Below are positions 1-7,848 of a DNA stretch of 64,000 nt, piece after piece. The notes beneath the pieces are model-generated. The model saw only the letters and a list, made by a program, of their open reading frames with translations. It did no database searches and was not told the origin of the DNA. Made by a program: the position numbers and the translations under genes. Positions within the stretch are counted from its first letter, which is position 1, and every line of letters begins with the position of its first letter. This DNA comes from JAYPAN01 sp049597955 (GTDB taxonomy: Bacteria; Pseudomonadota; Alphaproteobacteria; RS24), in NCBI GenBank assembly GCA_049597955.1, contig JBMYND010000008.1, positions 1 to 64,000 of the forward strand, written 5' to 3'.

Positions 1-306
1 CCCGCTTAGCAAGCATCCTCATCTATCTGCTTATTTCTCACGAATGTCTCATCGGTCCTCTTTCCGAAAGGAAATTGCTGCTGGCCCCATGCATATGCGT
101 TTTTTAAGCGCCATATATCAACATGCTTATCGCATCTTATACGGTTCACTTGCGCATGACTTTAAACGTTGGGAAATGCTTGGAAAGAAGAACTTATAGG
201 CTTGTGAATGATAATTACACTAAAATTACTCATGCGTAAAATTCACCTTCATCGACCATAGCAGCAAATTTTTTTTGCTTCGTCTTTGCCGACTAAAGTC
301 AGACTA
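1..306. other. AT-rich left edge, no gene recognised
   Basis: No convincing reading frame or RNA structure is visible here. By eye the stretch is richer in A and T than the core genes further right. It lies on the integrase side of tRNA-Phe, so it is probably the interior of the integrated element that continues beyond the window. Confidence 0.4.
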
Positions 307-630
307 TTAGTAGTGAATTTCTGACATAGGATAAGAGAACCCGCCATCAAATAAGGCTCGAAAAGGTTGCCGGCGGATTTCATCCGTTCCATAGCTAAAC
401 CAAAACGATTGGGGATGAGTTAGGCCGCCTCCACCGACCCATGAACCAAGCCCCATGTTTCGAGCCGCAGCCCGCAAACTATTGGCGGTGGGGGCAAACA
501 AAACGCACCCGAACCCGTTCCGATCCCAGCTCCAGTAACCCCCAATCACCCGTGTTTCACGGACCGTGTGACTTGGAACTCGGGTCTTTTCTTGGTAGAC
601 CATATGGATGACCACAAATAGGATTTGCAC
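307..630 (-). CDS. Doubtful small hypothetical ORF in the integrated element
   Basis: An open frame of 107 codons on the minus strand inside the mobile region. I recognise no domain. The product is rich in Gly, Arg and Trp with short low-complexity runs, which is unlike a typical folded protein. It contains one copy of the 13-bp palindromic core (550-562) that recurs in the inverted repeats around the integrase, which argues that this stretch may be non-coding repeat DNA. It is listed only because no better explanation fills the interval. Confidence 0.2.
   Translation of the reverse strand: MQILFVVIHMVYQEKTRVPSHTVRETRVIGGYWSWDRNGFGCVLFAPTANSLRAAARNMGLGSWVGGGGLTHPQSFWFSYGTDEIRRQPFRALFDGGFSYPMSEIHY
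550..562. repeat. Third copy of the palindromic repeat core
   Basis: The 13-mer CCGTGTTTCACGG can form a 5-bp stem with a 3-nt loop. The same 13-mer occurs, in reverse complement, within the right inverted repeat (1975-2020), and the left repeat (731-776) has a one-base variant. Similarity outside the core is weaker here than between the two long copies. Confidence 0.6.
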
Positions 631-730
631 GACCCCCCAAAAGTGCTAACCTATTGATATTATTGAAGGTCAAGGCTTATCAAGGGCCTCGGAAAGGCAA
701 CGAACCCATCCCCGGTGCGCCACTCCCAAG

Positions 731-776
731 TTTCAAGCACCGTGTTGCACGGTCCAAGCCATTGATCTTCAAGCAT
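731..776 (+). repeat. Left inverted repeat flanking the integrase
   Basis: This 46-nt stretch matches the reverse complement of 1975-2020 at 42 of 46 positions. Its centre is a hairpin (ACCGTG, 3-nt loop, CACGGT). Weaker similarity (about 25 of 32 positions by hand alignment) continues outward into the counterpart of the tRNA-Phe 3' end, so this copy looks like a decayed duplicate of the tRNA 3' end plus flank. It lies just beyond the integrase stop codon. It may be a recombination-arm site, a decayed attachment site or a REP-like element. Confidence 0.7.
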
Positions 777-794
777 CTCGGAACTTGGAGCTTC

Positions 795-1952
795 CTAAAT
801 TATGATTTTCTGAAGCCACTTTTGCTTCACTGCAAGGTCATACCCATCGCCATATGAGTGACCTATGCCGGAAGTGCTCCAACCACCTATGGCATCAGAA
901 ATATCTGACGGACACTCAACCGCTCTTAAACGATCACGTAGAGCATGCCGGAATGAATGAACCACGCAACCTTCAGGAACTCTGGGCTTCAGCCATTTGT
1001 TAAGCGCAGCGCTTGCTGAGTTGGCATTGCATTTAGACGCACTGGTGTAATTCGGGAAGGCAAATCGCCCCCCAATCTGTACAATTCGTTCCGCAGCCCA
1101 ATAGCTGTATCCGATAAGTGGCACGAGCCTCTCGCTTGATGCGGTCTTAAGCTTGCGCCATGGGTGCTCATGGATGATCAAATGGGGTATTTCAGCATCA
1201 AGAATGATATCCTCTTTTATCAAACCCAGTGCTTCTGAGAGGCGGAGACCCGTATCGCTGATTAGAGCAAGTAGATGGCGGTTTGGATCGTCCATCGCTT
1301 CACATTCCGCCTGCAATATTTTGATTGTTTTTACCGGCATGGTTGGTCGGGTTTTTACCTTGTCATCGGCAGGAATGAATATTTTTGCGAATGGATTGGT
1401 GTTTTGTAGTCCGTGTTCTTGTATGGCCAAGGAGACAATAGATCGTATTGAAGCGAAACACCTCTTTACCGAAGAAGAGGCAAGGCCTCTATGAATCAAA
1501 TGATCCCGGAAACTTGCCCCATCGGCAGAAGTCAGCTCACTGATAGAGACATCGCCGCTCAAAACCATCAATTGCTCAATGTTACGCCGCGCAGTCCGCT
1601 CAAACGTTTCCCCCTTCCCTTTGCCCTTAAGACGCAGGTAGAGGTCGAGAGCTTCGGATAATGTAATCGATGCGGCCGGTTGAGCTGGGCTCTCCAGCGT
1701 CATTGAATGTTGTGAAATTATCTCTTCGAGCTTCATACCGTTCCAGAAGCTCTCCAGCTTTTCTGACAAAACAATTGCTGAAGCGATTGCCTTGCGACGC
1801 GACTTCGTCTTAAGCGAAACAACAATCCGCTTTTTACCCAGTCGCTTTTGAAGTTCTTTTGGAATGCGCCGCGTATAGTAGTAATGTACACCCCGACGCC
1901 TGGTTAGGTATGTCGCATTTTGGTCTACCATCTGGTCTACCATAGAAACCAT
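795..1952 (-). CDS. int: Tyrosine recombinase / phage-type integrase
   Basis: This encodes a 385-residue site-specific tyrosine recombinase that probably integrated and excises the element at the adjacent tRNA-Phe. The N-terminus (about 12-60) is rich in Tyr, Arg and Lys and resembles the arm-binding domain common in such integrases. A SAM-like core-binding region follows, then the catalytic domain. Visible catalytic residues are Arg237 (in TGLRLSEALGL), Lys269, His332 and Arg335 (HSFRH), His365 and nucleophile Tyr371 (SYGDGYDL). Length is normal and the frame is intact. The first codons contain a 12-bp tandem duplication giving MVDQMVDQ, so the true start may be any of three Met codons. The gene starts 77 bp from the 3' end of tRNA-Phe and reads in the same direction, the usual arrangement for tRNA-targeting integrases. 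Confidence 0.93.
   Translation of the reverse strand: MVSMVDQMVDQNATYLTRRRGVHYYYTRRIPKELQKRLGKKRIVVSLKTKSRRKAIASAIVLSEKLESFWNGMKLEEIISQHSMTLESPAQPAASITLSEALDLYLRLKGKGKGETFERTARRNIEQLMVLSGDVSISELTSADGASFRDHLIHRGLASSSVKRCFASIRSIVSLAIQEHGLQNTNPFAKIFIPADDKVKTRPTMPVKTIKILQAECEAMDDPNRHLLALISDTGLRLSEALGLIKEDIILDAEIPHLIIHEHPWRKLKTASSERLVPLIGYSYWAAERIVQIGGRFAFPNYTSASKCNANSASAALNKWLKPRVPEGCVVHSFRHALRDRLRAVECPSDISDAIGGWSTSGIGHSYGDGYDLAVKQKWLQKIII
1921..1944. repeat. 12-bp tandem duplication in the integrase start region
   Basis: Two consecutive units of TGGTCTACCATC/A encode the repeated tetrapeptide MVDQ at the integrase N-terminus. The period is a multiple of three, so changes in copy number keep the frame and add or remove candidate start codons. 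Confidence 0.8.
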
Positions 1953-1974
1953 GATCCTTGCTCCTCAAACAAAT

Positions 1975-2020
1975 ATGCTTGAAGATCAACGGCTTGGCCC
2001 GTGAAACACGGTGCTTGGAA
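1975..2020 (-). repeat. Right inverted repeat flanking the integrase
   Basis: This is the partner of 731-776 in inverted orientation, 42 of 46 identical. It lies in the 76-bp spacer between the tRNA-Phe 3' end and the integrase start. The hairpin core could also act on the tRNA or integrase transcript, but no U tract follows, so it is not a classical intrinsic terminator. Confidence 0.7.
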
Positions 2021-2028
2021 CTTGAAAA

Positions 2029-2104
<76 letters not shown>

Positions 2105-2184
2105 CAAATGGCGCGTTTATGCGCCTTCAGTGAAAGCGGTTATAGACAAACAAAGCCTGCCTGTCCAGTTGGCAGCGCGCCTTT

Positions 2185-2232
2185 GCCCGTTTTTCTGCCC
2201 GTTTTTCTGCCCTTTTTTCTGGCTGTATTTCT
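2185..2232. repeat. Four tandem 12-bp units between tRNA-Phe and the DUF3299 gene
   Basis: Units at 2185, 2197, 2209 and 2221 run GCCCGTTTTTCT (twice), GCCCTTTTTTCT and GGCTGTATTTCT. The decay increases toward the DUF3299 stop codon. No gene covers them. The period equals that of the repeats in the int and lysK starts. Confidence 0.8.
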
Positions 2233-2247
2233 GGCTGCTTGACGCGC

Positions 2248-2805
2248 CTAGTCACCGCCGGCATTGATGATACGCTCTTCGAGAACATCAATGTCAAAAT
2301 CAATAACCTCGCTTGCTTCTATCCGATATCCGGTTTCGGCATATTCGGTGACGGCGCCTGTGGTCAGCAAGCTGCCCTCAACAATCACCGGCTCGCCATA
2401 AGTCCGCATGCGTGTCGGCTTTTCCAACGCCACATAAACGGTCTGGTTGACCGGCGGTGGCGGCACATGAATACATTGGCCCGCGCTGGGCACCAGCAAA
2501 AACATGTAAACATCGCTGCCCTTATATTCCAATGGCACCATATAGCCGGGCAGAATGACCGGCTTGGTGTTCAATTCGGGGCGGATTTTCCGGTCGGCGG
2601 CAATAAGTTTTTCCTGAAATTCCGGCTTCATATATTCTTCATAAGTCATGCCTGTTTTGGGCATGAAATCGTAAAGGCCCGGCGGCAGCAAATCTTCCCA
2701 ATTGGTGACGATTTTCGGGGGCGTGTTATCGGCCCGCGCATGCATGTCACCCGCCCAAAAGGCAGCAACCAATAGCAGCAAACAAACCAGCCCGTATCGC
2801 TTCAT
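2248..2805 (-). CDS. DUF3299 family exported protein of an ABC operon
   Basis: This encodes 185 residues with an N-terminal signal peptide (about 1-25, ending near ARAD). The region around residues 85-130, including GYMVPLE, MFLLVPSAGQCIHVPPPP and NQTVYVALE, is the hallmark of DUF3299, a periplasmic or lipoprotein-like family of unproven function often found with FtsX-type ABC transporters in metal-responsive operons. The conserved Cys and His in CIHVPPPP could bind a metal (inference). Its start overlaps the stop of the upstream permease by 4 bp, so the two are translationally coupled. It is last in a three-gene minus-strand operon with the ATPase and the His-rich permease, and probably the extracytoplasmic partner of that transporter. 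Confidence 0.85.
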   Translation of the reverse strand: MKRYGLVCLLLLVAAFWAGDMHARADNTPPKIVTNWEDLLPPGLYDFMPKTGMTYEEYMKPEFQEKLIAADRKIRPELNTKPVILPGYMVPLEYKGSDVYMFLLVPSAGQCIHVPPPPVNQTVYVALEKPTRMRTYGEPVIVEGSLLTTGAVTEYAETGYRIEASEVIDFDIDVLEERIINAGGD

Positions 2806-4124
2806 CTTTGCACCATAATGCCATCATTGAGTGTCGCGCGATAGATGCGCAATATGGCGAAAAGATTGGCCAGCACCGCCGCCGGCACCAGATAAACACC
2901 CATCATCACCCCATCGCCCAAAGGCGGCAGGCGCAGCACAAAGCCAAACTCGGAAAACACGATGACATGCGCCAATAGGGCAAAGCCACTGGCCGCCAAA
3001 TAGCCCAATAATGCCGCGCCAATTGCCAATAGCGCCGCTTCGGCCACCATCAGCCCCACCAAAGTCAAGGGCGCGGCACCCAGCGCGCGCAATGTCGCCA
3101 TTTCGCGACGGCGGTTTTCCATATTGGCCAAAGTCAGCGCCAGCATGGACAGCAGCGCCAGCGCCAATATCAGCAGGTTTATCGTGCGAAAGGCAACATC
3201 AACATTGCCGATAATCTGCCAAATACGCGACAGGGCAACGCCCGGCACAACCGCCATCAGGCTTTCCGTCTCCAAATTGGCAATGTCGCGCTGCACGCGA
3301 ATAATAGCGCGCTTGTCTTTCAGACCGACAAATATGGCATCAAGCGCATCCAAACCGCCCGAATGGTCATGGTGTTCATCATGCGCGTCATGTTCATCAT
3401 GTTCTTCATGGTCATGGTGTTCATCATGTTCTTCGTGTTCATCATGCGCGTCACGGGGGGGTGACGGCGTAATCGTGGCGACACGCCGCCCGCCCTGCCA
3501 GCCTAAATGCAGCGCCTCACTCGCTTCGACCGGAATAAAAATCGCGCGGTCAAACGGCGTGCCGGTTTTTTCCATTATGCCGTTCACCTGCAAAGGCATG
3601 TCATCATGGTCGGCCCCATAGGCGCCGACGCCATGTTGCAATGTTATGGGGTCGCCAATTTGATAGCCCAGCGCACCGGCCACATCCTTGCCGATAATCG
3701 CATCAAAAACATCGCCAAAGCGCAAATGCCCATTGGCCGTGCCGGGCATGGCATGTTCAAATAATTTATTATTTGTGCCAATGACGCGAAACCCTCTATG
3801 GCTGTCGCCAAGCGACAGCGGCACCAGCCAGGCCACATCTGCAAACCGGCTGACTTTTTCCATGCTCTCTGCCGATACCAAAGCGGCGCTTTGCCCGACA
3901 CCGAAGACACTGTTGAGCAGGATTTGAATTTCCGAGCCGCGCGCGGCGACCACCAAATCAACATTGGCGACGCTGCTTTCAAAATTGGCACGGGTCATTT
4001 TCTGCACATTTTGAACGCTCAAAAACAGACCAACCGCCAGCGCCATTGAAAACATAATAAGGCCGAGGCTGAACCACCGGTCAAGCATGGAGCGCATCAG
4101 CAGGCGGGAAACAGACATGCCCAT
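2802..4124 (-). CDS. FtsX/MacB-type ABC permease with a His-rich insert
   Basis: This encodes a 440-residue inner-membrane permease. One transmembrane helix lies near residues 17-38, followed by a large periplasmic MacB-PCD-like domain. Three C-terminal helices form the FtsX domain (about 310-430, including MENRRREMATLRALGA). Residues 227-254 are an almost pure His/Asp/Glu run within the periplasmic domain, a probable zinc or other divalent-metal binding loop (inference from composition). The start overlaps the ATPase stop by one base. Together with the ATPase and DUF3299 protein it resembles transporters linked to zinc handling or lipoprotein export in other proteobacteria. The transported substrate cannot be read from the sequence. 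Confidence 0.88.
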   Translation of the reverse strand: MGMSVSRLLMRSMLDRWFSLGLIMFSMALAVGLFLSVQNVQKMTRANFESSVANVDLVVAARGSEIQILLNSVFGVGQSAALVSAESMEKVSRFADVAWLVPLSLGDSHRGFRVIGTNNKLFEHAMPGTANGHLRFGDVFDAIIGKDVAGALGYQIGDPITLQHGVGAYGADHDDMPLQVNGIMEKTGTPFDRAIFIPVEASEALHLGWQGGRRVATITPSPPRDAHDEHEEHDEHHDHEEHDEHDAHDEHHDHSGGLDALDAIFVGLKDKRAIIRVQRDIANLETESLMAVVPGVALSRIWQIIGNVDVAFRTINLLILALALLSMLALTLANMENRRREMATLRALGAAPLTLVGLMVAEAALLAIGAALLGYLAASGFALLAHVIVFSEFGFVLRLPPLGDGVMMGVYLVPAAVLANLFAILRIYRATLNDGIMVQR

Positions 4125-4816
4125 TATGCGCGTCCCCCGGTCAAAAGCTGTTCAAGCTCAATCACTTCATCAAAATAGGGCTGGATATGTCGGTCATGGC
4201 TAACCACCAGCAGCGTCTGCCGCGATTTTTCCATTGTATCAGTCAGCAATGTCAAAAACCGCTCCGTATTGGCTTCATCCAGCGCCGAACTCGGCTCATC
4301 GGCCAGCAATAGGGGCGGCGCGCCAATCAAGGCGCGGGCAGCCGACACACGCTGCTGTTGGCCAATGCTCAACTGTTTGGCTTTCACAGTGGCCAGGGCG
4401 GGGGGCAAATCAAGCCGGTCGAATAAATCCGCCACGCTTTGCGCCGAGGGAGATGTCAATCGTGCCCGTCTTTCGGGCGCGAAAGTCAAGGCCAGCTCAA
4501 CATTGTCGCGGGCACTCAACCACGGTATCAGATTCAGTGTCTGGAAAATAAAGCCGATATTGTCGCCGCGAAACCTGTCCATTTCTCGCCGCGACAGTGA
4601 CGCTAAATCTGTGCCGCAAACACCAATATGGCCGCTGCTTGGTGTCAGCACACCGGCCATCAAATTGAGCAATGTGGTTTTGCCTAGCCCGGACGGGCCG
4701 AACAGCAAATAGGATTTCCCCGCCAGCAGGCCAAGCTGTTCAATGCGGAGGTCAAATCTGTCGCCTTCATTATATTGAAAGCGCAAATTTTGGATGTGCA
4801 CTGTTTGCGACACCAC
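4124..4816 (-). CDS. ABC transporter ATP-binding protein (LolD/MacB class)
   Basis: This encodes a 230-residue nucleotide-binding subunit that powers the permease encoded next. The Walker A motif GPSGLGKT is at residues 40-47, the signature is LSIGQQQRV, and the Walker B/D-loop is LLLADEPSSALD. The switch His is in VVSHD. Size and motifs fit the LolD/MacB/FtsE class that pairs with FtsX-like permeases. It is first in the minus-strand operon, and its promoter must lie in the 180-bp divergent gap shared with the alkaline phosphatase gene. Confidence 0.93.
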   Translation of the reverse strand: MVSQTVHIQNLRFQYNEGDRFDLRIEQLGLLAGKSYLLFGPSGLGKTTLLNLMAGVLTPSSGHIGVCGTDLASLSRREMDRFRGDNIGFIFQTLNLIPWLSARDNVELALTFAPERRARLTSPSAQSVADLFDRLDLPPALATVKAKQLSIGQQQRVSAARALIGAPPLLLADEPSSALDEANTERFLTLLTDTMEKSRQTLLVVSHDRHIQPYFDEVIELEQLLTGGRA

Positions 4817-4996
4817 AAATTATTCCCATATCAAGACCGAAATTGCCTGACATCCTAGCCCAAGTGCCCTGACTTGCCTAGTCGTGAGCCGGCAATTTGC
4901 CGTGCTGCGACAGATTTTCGAAACACGCAGGCAATATATTGTCGCCATATTAACACTCGGCTAATCTGCGTTCGGCATCAGTTTGGGAGAAGGCAA
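4817..4996. promoter_or_regulatory. Divergent promoter region, ABC operon and phoA
   Basis: This gap between divergent starts must contain promoters for both units. At 4939-4956 two 7-mers, TTGTCGC and TTAACAC, are spaced by 4 bp, the geometry of a Pho box, but they match the usual CTGTCAC-type consensus only partly. A ribosome-binding site GGGAGAAGG precedes the phoA ATG at 4997. No convincing Zur-type palindrome was seen. Confidence 0.35.
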
Positions 4997-6529
4997 ATGT
5001 TTACAAAAACGCGCATGACAAGCATCGAAAAAATACTGGCGATGACACTGGTTATCAGTTTTGGCTGTCTGGCCATGTCGCAAGCTGCATGGGCCGAGCC
5101 GAAATTGCCCACCGAGAATATTTGGTATCAAAATGCCATGGCCGAGTTGAAGAAAAAGGAAAGCCAGTTACGCCCGAACAGGCAGCGCGCGAAAAACATT
5201 ATTCTGATGATTTCAGATGGCAATGGCATTGCCACAAATTATGCCACAAGGCTGTATATCGGCCAGCAGGCCGGTGGCTATGGTGAGGAATATGTGCTGC
5301 CGCAGGAAACATTGCCCTATTTGGCGCTGTCCAAAACCTATAATACCAATGCGCAGACGCCGGATTCGGCCGGAACAGCAACCGCCATGCTGTCCGGTGT
5401 GAAAACCAAAGCCGGCATTATCGGTGCCGATGAACGCGTGGCGAGGGGCGATTGCGCTGCGCTGGAACGGGGGCGGGTCGCCAGCTTTGGCGAAATTATG
5501 GCGGCGCGGGGCAAATCGGTCGGCGTGATTTCAACCGCCCGCATCACCCATGCGACGCCGGCGGCCGTCTATGCGCATTCTGCCGACCGCGATTTTGAGG
5601 ATGACAGCGAGATACCGCAAGGATGCGAACAAGCCGATATTGCCAGCCAGCTTGTTGCGGCGATGAAAAACGGCATTGTGGATGTCGCCCTTGGCGGCGG
5701 TCGGCGTCATTTCGTCCCGCGTCGCGCGCTTGATGTGATTAATCATACCGCGCGCCGGAAAGATAAACGTAACTTGCTGAAAGACATGAAAGATTCGGGC
5801 TTTCTGGTGCTGTCCGACAAGCAGGATTTCGACAAGGCCGATTTTTCTGCCGGCCCGGTGATTGGCCTGTTCAATCCAACTCATATGAGCTTTGAGCATG
5901 ACCGCCAGACCCGGAAAATTGATGAGCCCAGCCTTGCCGCAATGACGGAAAAAACGATTGAAAAATTGCAGAAAAATGAAAATGGCTATTTTTTGATGAT
6001 TGAAGGTGGCCGGGTGGATCACGCCAATCACGGTGCCAATTTGCACCGAACTGTCACCGATGGCAAAGCCTTTGCCGATGCTGTCGCCAAAGTCATGCAA
6101 ATGACCAATCCTGCCGATACATTGCTGATTGTCACCGCCGACCACGGCCATACGCTGGCCTTTAACGGCTATTGCGGGCGTGGCTCACCAATTACCGGCT
6201 TGTGCTTCCAAGTTGACCCGAAAGGTGAGCGTTATGCCGACAGCCCAAATCTGGCGCAGGACGGGCTGCCCTATGCGGTGGCCAATTATATGAATGGCGA
6301 CACATCCATCTGGTCAGAAGGCAATGATTTTCGTGGCCAGCGGGTAAAATTGTCACAGCGTGCCGCCCTTAAACCCGATGCGCGCCAGGCGGCTCTTATC
6401 CCAACCGCTTATGAAACCCATTCCGGCCTTGATGTGGCGATTTATGCCAGCGGGCCATTTGCTCATTTGTTCACCGGCACGGTGGAACAAAATTATATTT
6501 TCAATGTAATGATGCGCGCGGTGGAGTAA
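4997..6529 (+). CDS. phoA: Alkaline phosphatase, PhoA family
   Basis: This encodes a 510-residue phosphomonoesterase that releases phosphate from organic esters outside the cytoplasm. A signal peptide spans about 1-33 (cut after AWA). Metal-ligand and catalytic motifs appear in the expected order: Asp74 (SDGNGIA), nucleophile Ser124 in PDSAGTAT, THATPA, the Glu/Asp/His set in MIEGGRVDHANHG, the Asp-His pair in VTADHGH, and the final His in YETHSGLD. The ATG at 4997 with a good ribosome-binding site is preferred; the frame stays open upstream to 4874, but those codons lack any exported-protein signature. It is convergent with the end of the T2SS operon 22 bp away. PhoA-type enzymes are T2SS cargo in some bacteria, so it is a candidate substrate. 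Confidence 0.95.
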   Translation: MFTKTRMTSIEKILAMTLVISFGCLAMSQAAWAEPKLPTENIWYQNAMAELKKKESQLRPNRQRAKNIILMISDGNGIATNYATRLYIGQQAGGYGEEYVLPQETLPYLALSKTYNTNAQTPDSAGTATAMLSGVKTKAGIIGADERVARGDCAALERGRVASFGEIMAARGKSVGVISTARITHATPAAVYAHSADRDFEDDSEIPQGCEQADIASQLVAAMKNGIVDVALGGGRRHFVPRRALDVINHTARRKDKRNLLKDMKDSGFLVLSDKQDFDKADFSAGPVIGLFNPTHMSFEHDRQTRKIDEPSLAAMTEKTIEKLQKNENGYFLMIEGGRVDHANHGANLHRTVTDGKAFADAVAKVMQMTNPADTLLIVTADHGHTLAFNGYCGRGSPITGLCFQVDPKGERYADSPNLAQDGLPYAVANYMNGDTSIWSEGNDFRGQRVKLSQRAALKPDARQAALIPTAYETHSGLDVAIYASGPFAHLFTGTVEQNYIFNVMMRAVE

Positions 6530-6550
6530 GCGGCCTTGCCTTGGCATAAT

Positions 6551-7033
6551 TTAGGGCTGTCGATTGCGACATCCAAAAAGACCAATGACAGATAAATAGG
6601 TTTGCCGCCCTGAGGGTTCGGTGAAACCGATTTGGCCGGCACTTATCGGTATGCCACGCAAAACATTTCGGCCTTCCCCGGCGCGTAAATCGACATCGAC
6701 GCGAATCTCATCCATTTGAAAACTTTGCCGCGCAAAAAAACCTTCAACAATCAACTCATCAGCTGACAAACGCGTGATTTGCGCGCCTGGCCGGAACGGC
6801 ATGTCTACTTTTCCAGTCTTGGCATGCTGGAAAAATTGCAAGGGGCGGCCATTTCCGGTGCCCCACAAAAACAGCCCGCAACCGCCAGGCTGCAAATCCT
6901 GCGCCGGCAATTGCGCGGTCACTGCCTGTTCCGGGTCAAAGGGCGCAAGGGAGATATTGGGCCCGCTTGGTGACGCACAGGCGGTCACCAACAGCACGCT
7001 CAACGCCACAAATATCTTGCCGGATATGGTCAT
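6551..7033 (-). CDS. Small lipoprotein at the end of the T2SS operon
   Basis: This encodes 160 residues with a type II signal peptide and lipobox LVTAC (Cys19). The mature part has no family I can name with confidence. A motif CGLFLW followed by LQFF near residue 55 may mark an alphaproteobacterial conserved domain. Its start overlaps the gspN stop by 4 bp (ATGA), so it belongs to the secretion operon. That position suggests an accessory role such as a pilotin-like chaperone for GspD or a GspN partner. It is longer than classical pilotins, shows no clear similarity to them by eye, and could instead act independently. Confidence 0.75.
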   Translation of the reverse strand: MTISGKIFVALSVLLVTACASPSGPNISLAPFDPEQAVTAQLPAQDLQPGGCGLFLWGTGNGRPLQFFQHAKTGKVDMPFRPGAQITRLSADELIVEGFFARQSFQMDEIRVDVDLRAGEGRNVLRGIPISAGQIGFTEPSGRQTYLSVIGLFGCRNRQP

Positions 7034-7848
7034 ATTTTACCCTCAAATGACGCCACCCATTGACTGTTTTCAAAACTGAAACCGGCCAATTGCAGCGCCG
7101 CATTGACTGCTTGCTGGTCGCTCATATCCGGCGGCAGGGAAAAGGAAATATGCGTGCGATAGGAGGCACCTTCAACATCGCCCCGAATAACCGCTATGAA
7201 ATCAGGGTCTTGCGGATTGAGCAAAAAATCAATACGCCCGCGCTTGCATTGAGCCTCGCCTTCCCATGTCATACCTTCGGGGATAATATTTTGCAAAAGG
7301 CTGCGCCGCAATTCAATGCGCACATCCAACCGTCCGGCATCGCAAGAACCATCGCTTTCAAGCACAATATCATTTCCGCGCAAATCGATTTGCGCCGGTG
7401 CTTGCAAGCCAGAAAAGGCAATGGCGGTATTTAGATTGGCCGTTATTTTATCCAATCGCGCACCTTGTGCATCAAGCCCGACCAGCTTGCCAGTTATGTA
7501 TTGCCCTTGACCGTGCAGTGTAAAATCGCCAACCGGTGTAAACCGCAAAATCGACAGAGGTGACAATTCCAGCTCGGCGCGTGAGAAATATATCTCACGA
7601 TAGCGAAGCCCGCCAAATCGCGGCTGCCAAAAAGTGCCCCCGCTTACTTCAACAGACAGGCCAGCACGCGTCAGCAAAGGGGTGGCCAATCCGGCAGGCA
7701 AGCGCGTTAGACAGGACACCACAAACACCGTCACAAACAGCGCGGCCAAATGCCGACGCGATAAAGGGCGTGACGACAAAAAGCTTGGCACCATATTACT
7801 GCTCAGCACCGCTATTCGCCTAAAAATCTCGCTCATATGCATCCTCAA
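7030..7848 (-). CDS. gspN: Type II secretion protein N
   Basis: This encodes 272 residues: one N-terminal membrane helix (about 28-50) followed by a periplasmic beta-rich domain. The patterns VSGGTFWQPRFGGLRY and LSPLSILRFTPVGDF are characteristic of GspN, an accessory component with an AsmA-like fold present in only some T2SS operons. Both ends overlap their neighbours by 4 bp (gspM and the small lipoprotein). Confidence 0.85.
   Translation of the reverse strand: MRMHMSEIFRRIAVLSSNMVPSFLSSRPLSRRHLAALFVTVFVVSCLTRLPAGLATPLLTRAGLSVEVSGGTFWQPRFGGLRYREIYFSRAELELSPLSILRFTPVGDFTLHGQGQYITGKLVGLDAQGARLDKITANLNTAIAFSGLQAPAQIDLRGNDIVLESDGSCDAGRLDVRIELRRSLLQNIIPEGMTWEGEAQCKRGRIDFLLNPQDPDFIAVIRGDVEGASYRTHISFSLPPDMSDQQAVNAALQLAGFSFENSQWVASFEGKI

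Noticed and set aside
654..857. 67-codon plus-strand frame near the integrase stop
   Set aside because: It is a translation of the left inverted repeat; its peptide mirrors that of another non-coding frame over the right repeat, so it reflects DNA repetition, not a protein family.
3124..3621. 165-codon plus-strand frame rich in Ser and Cys
   Set aside because: It is the antisense of the His-rich segment of the permease and has no ribosome-binding site or domain.
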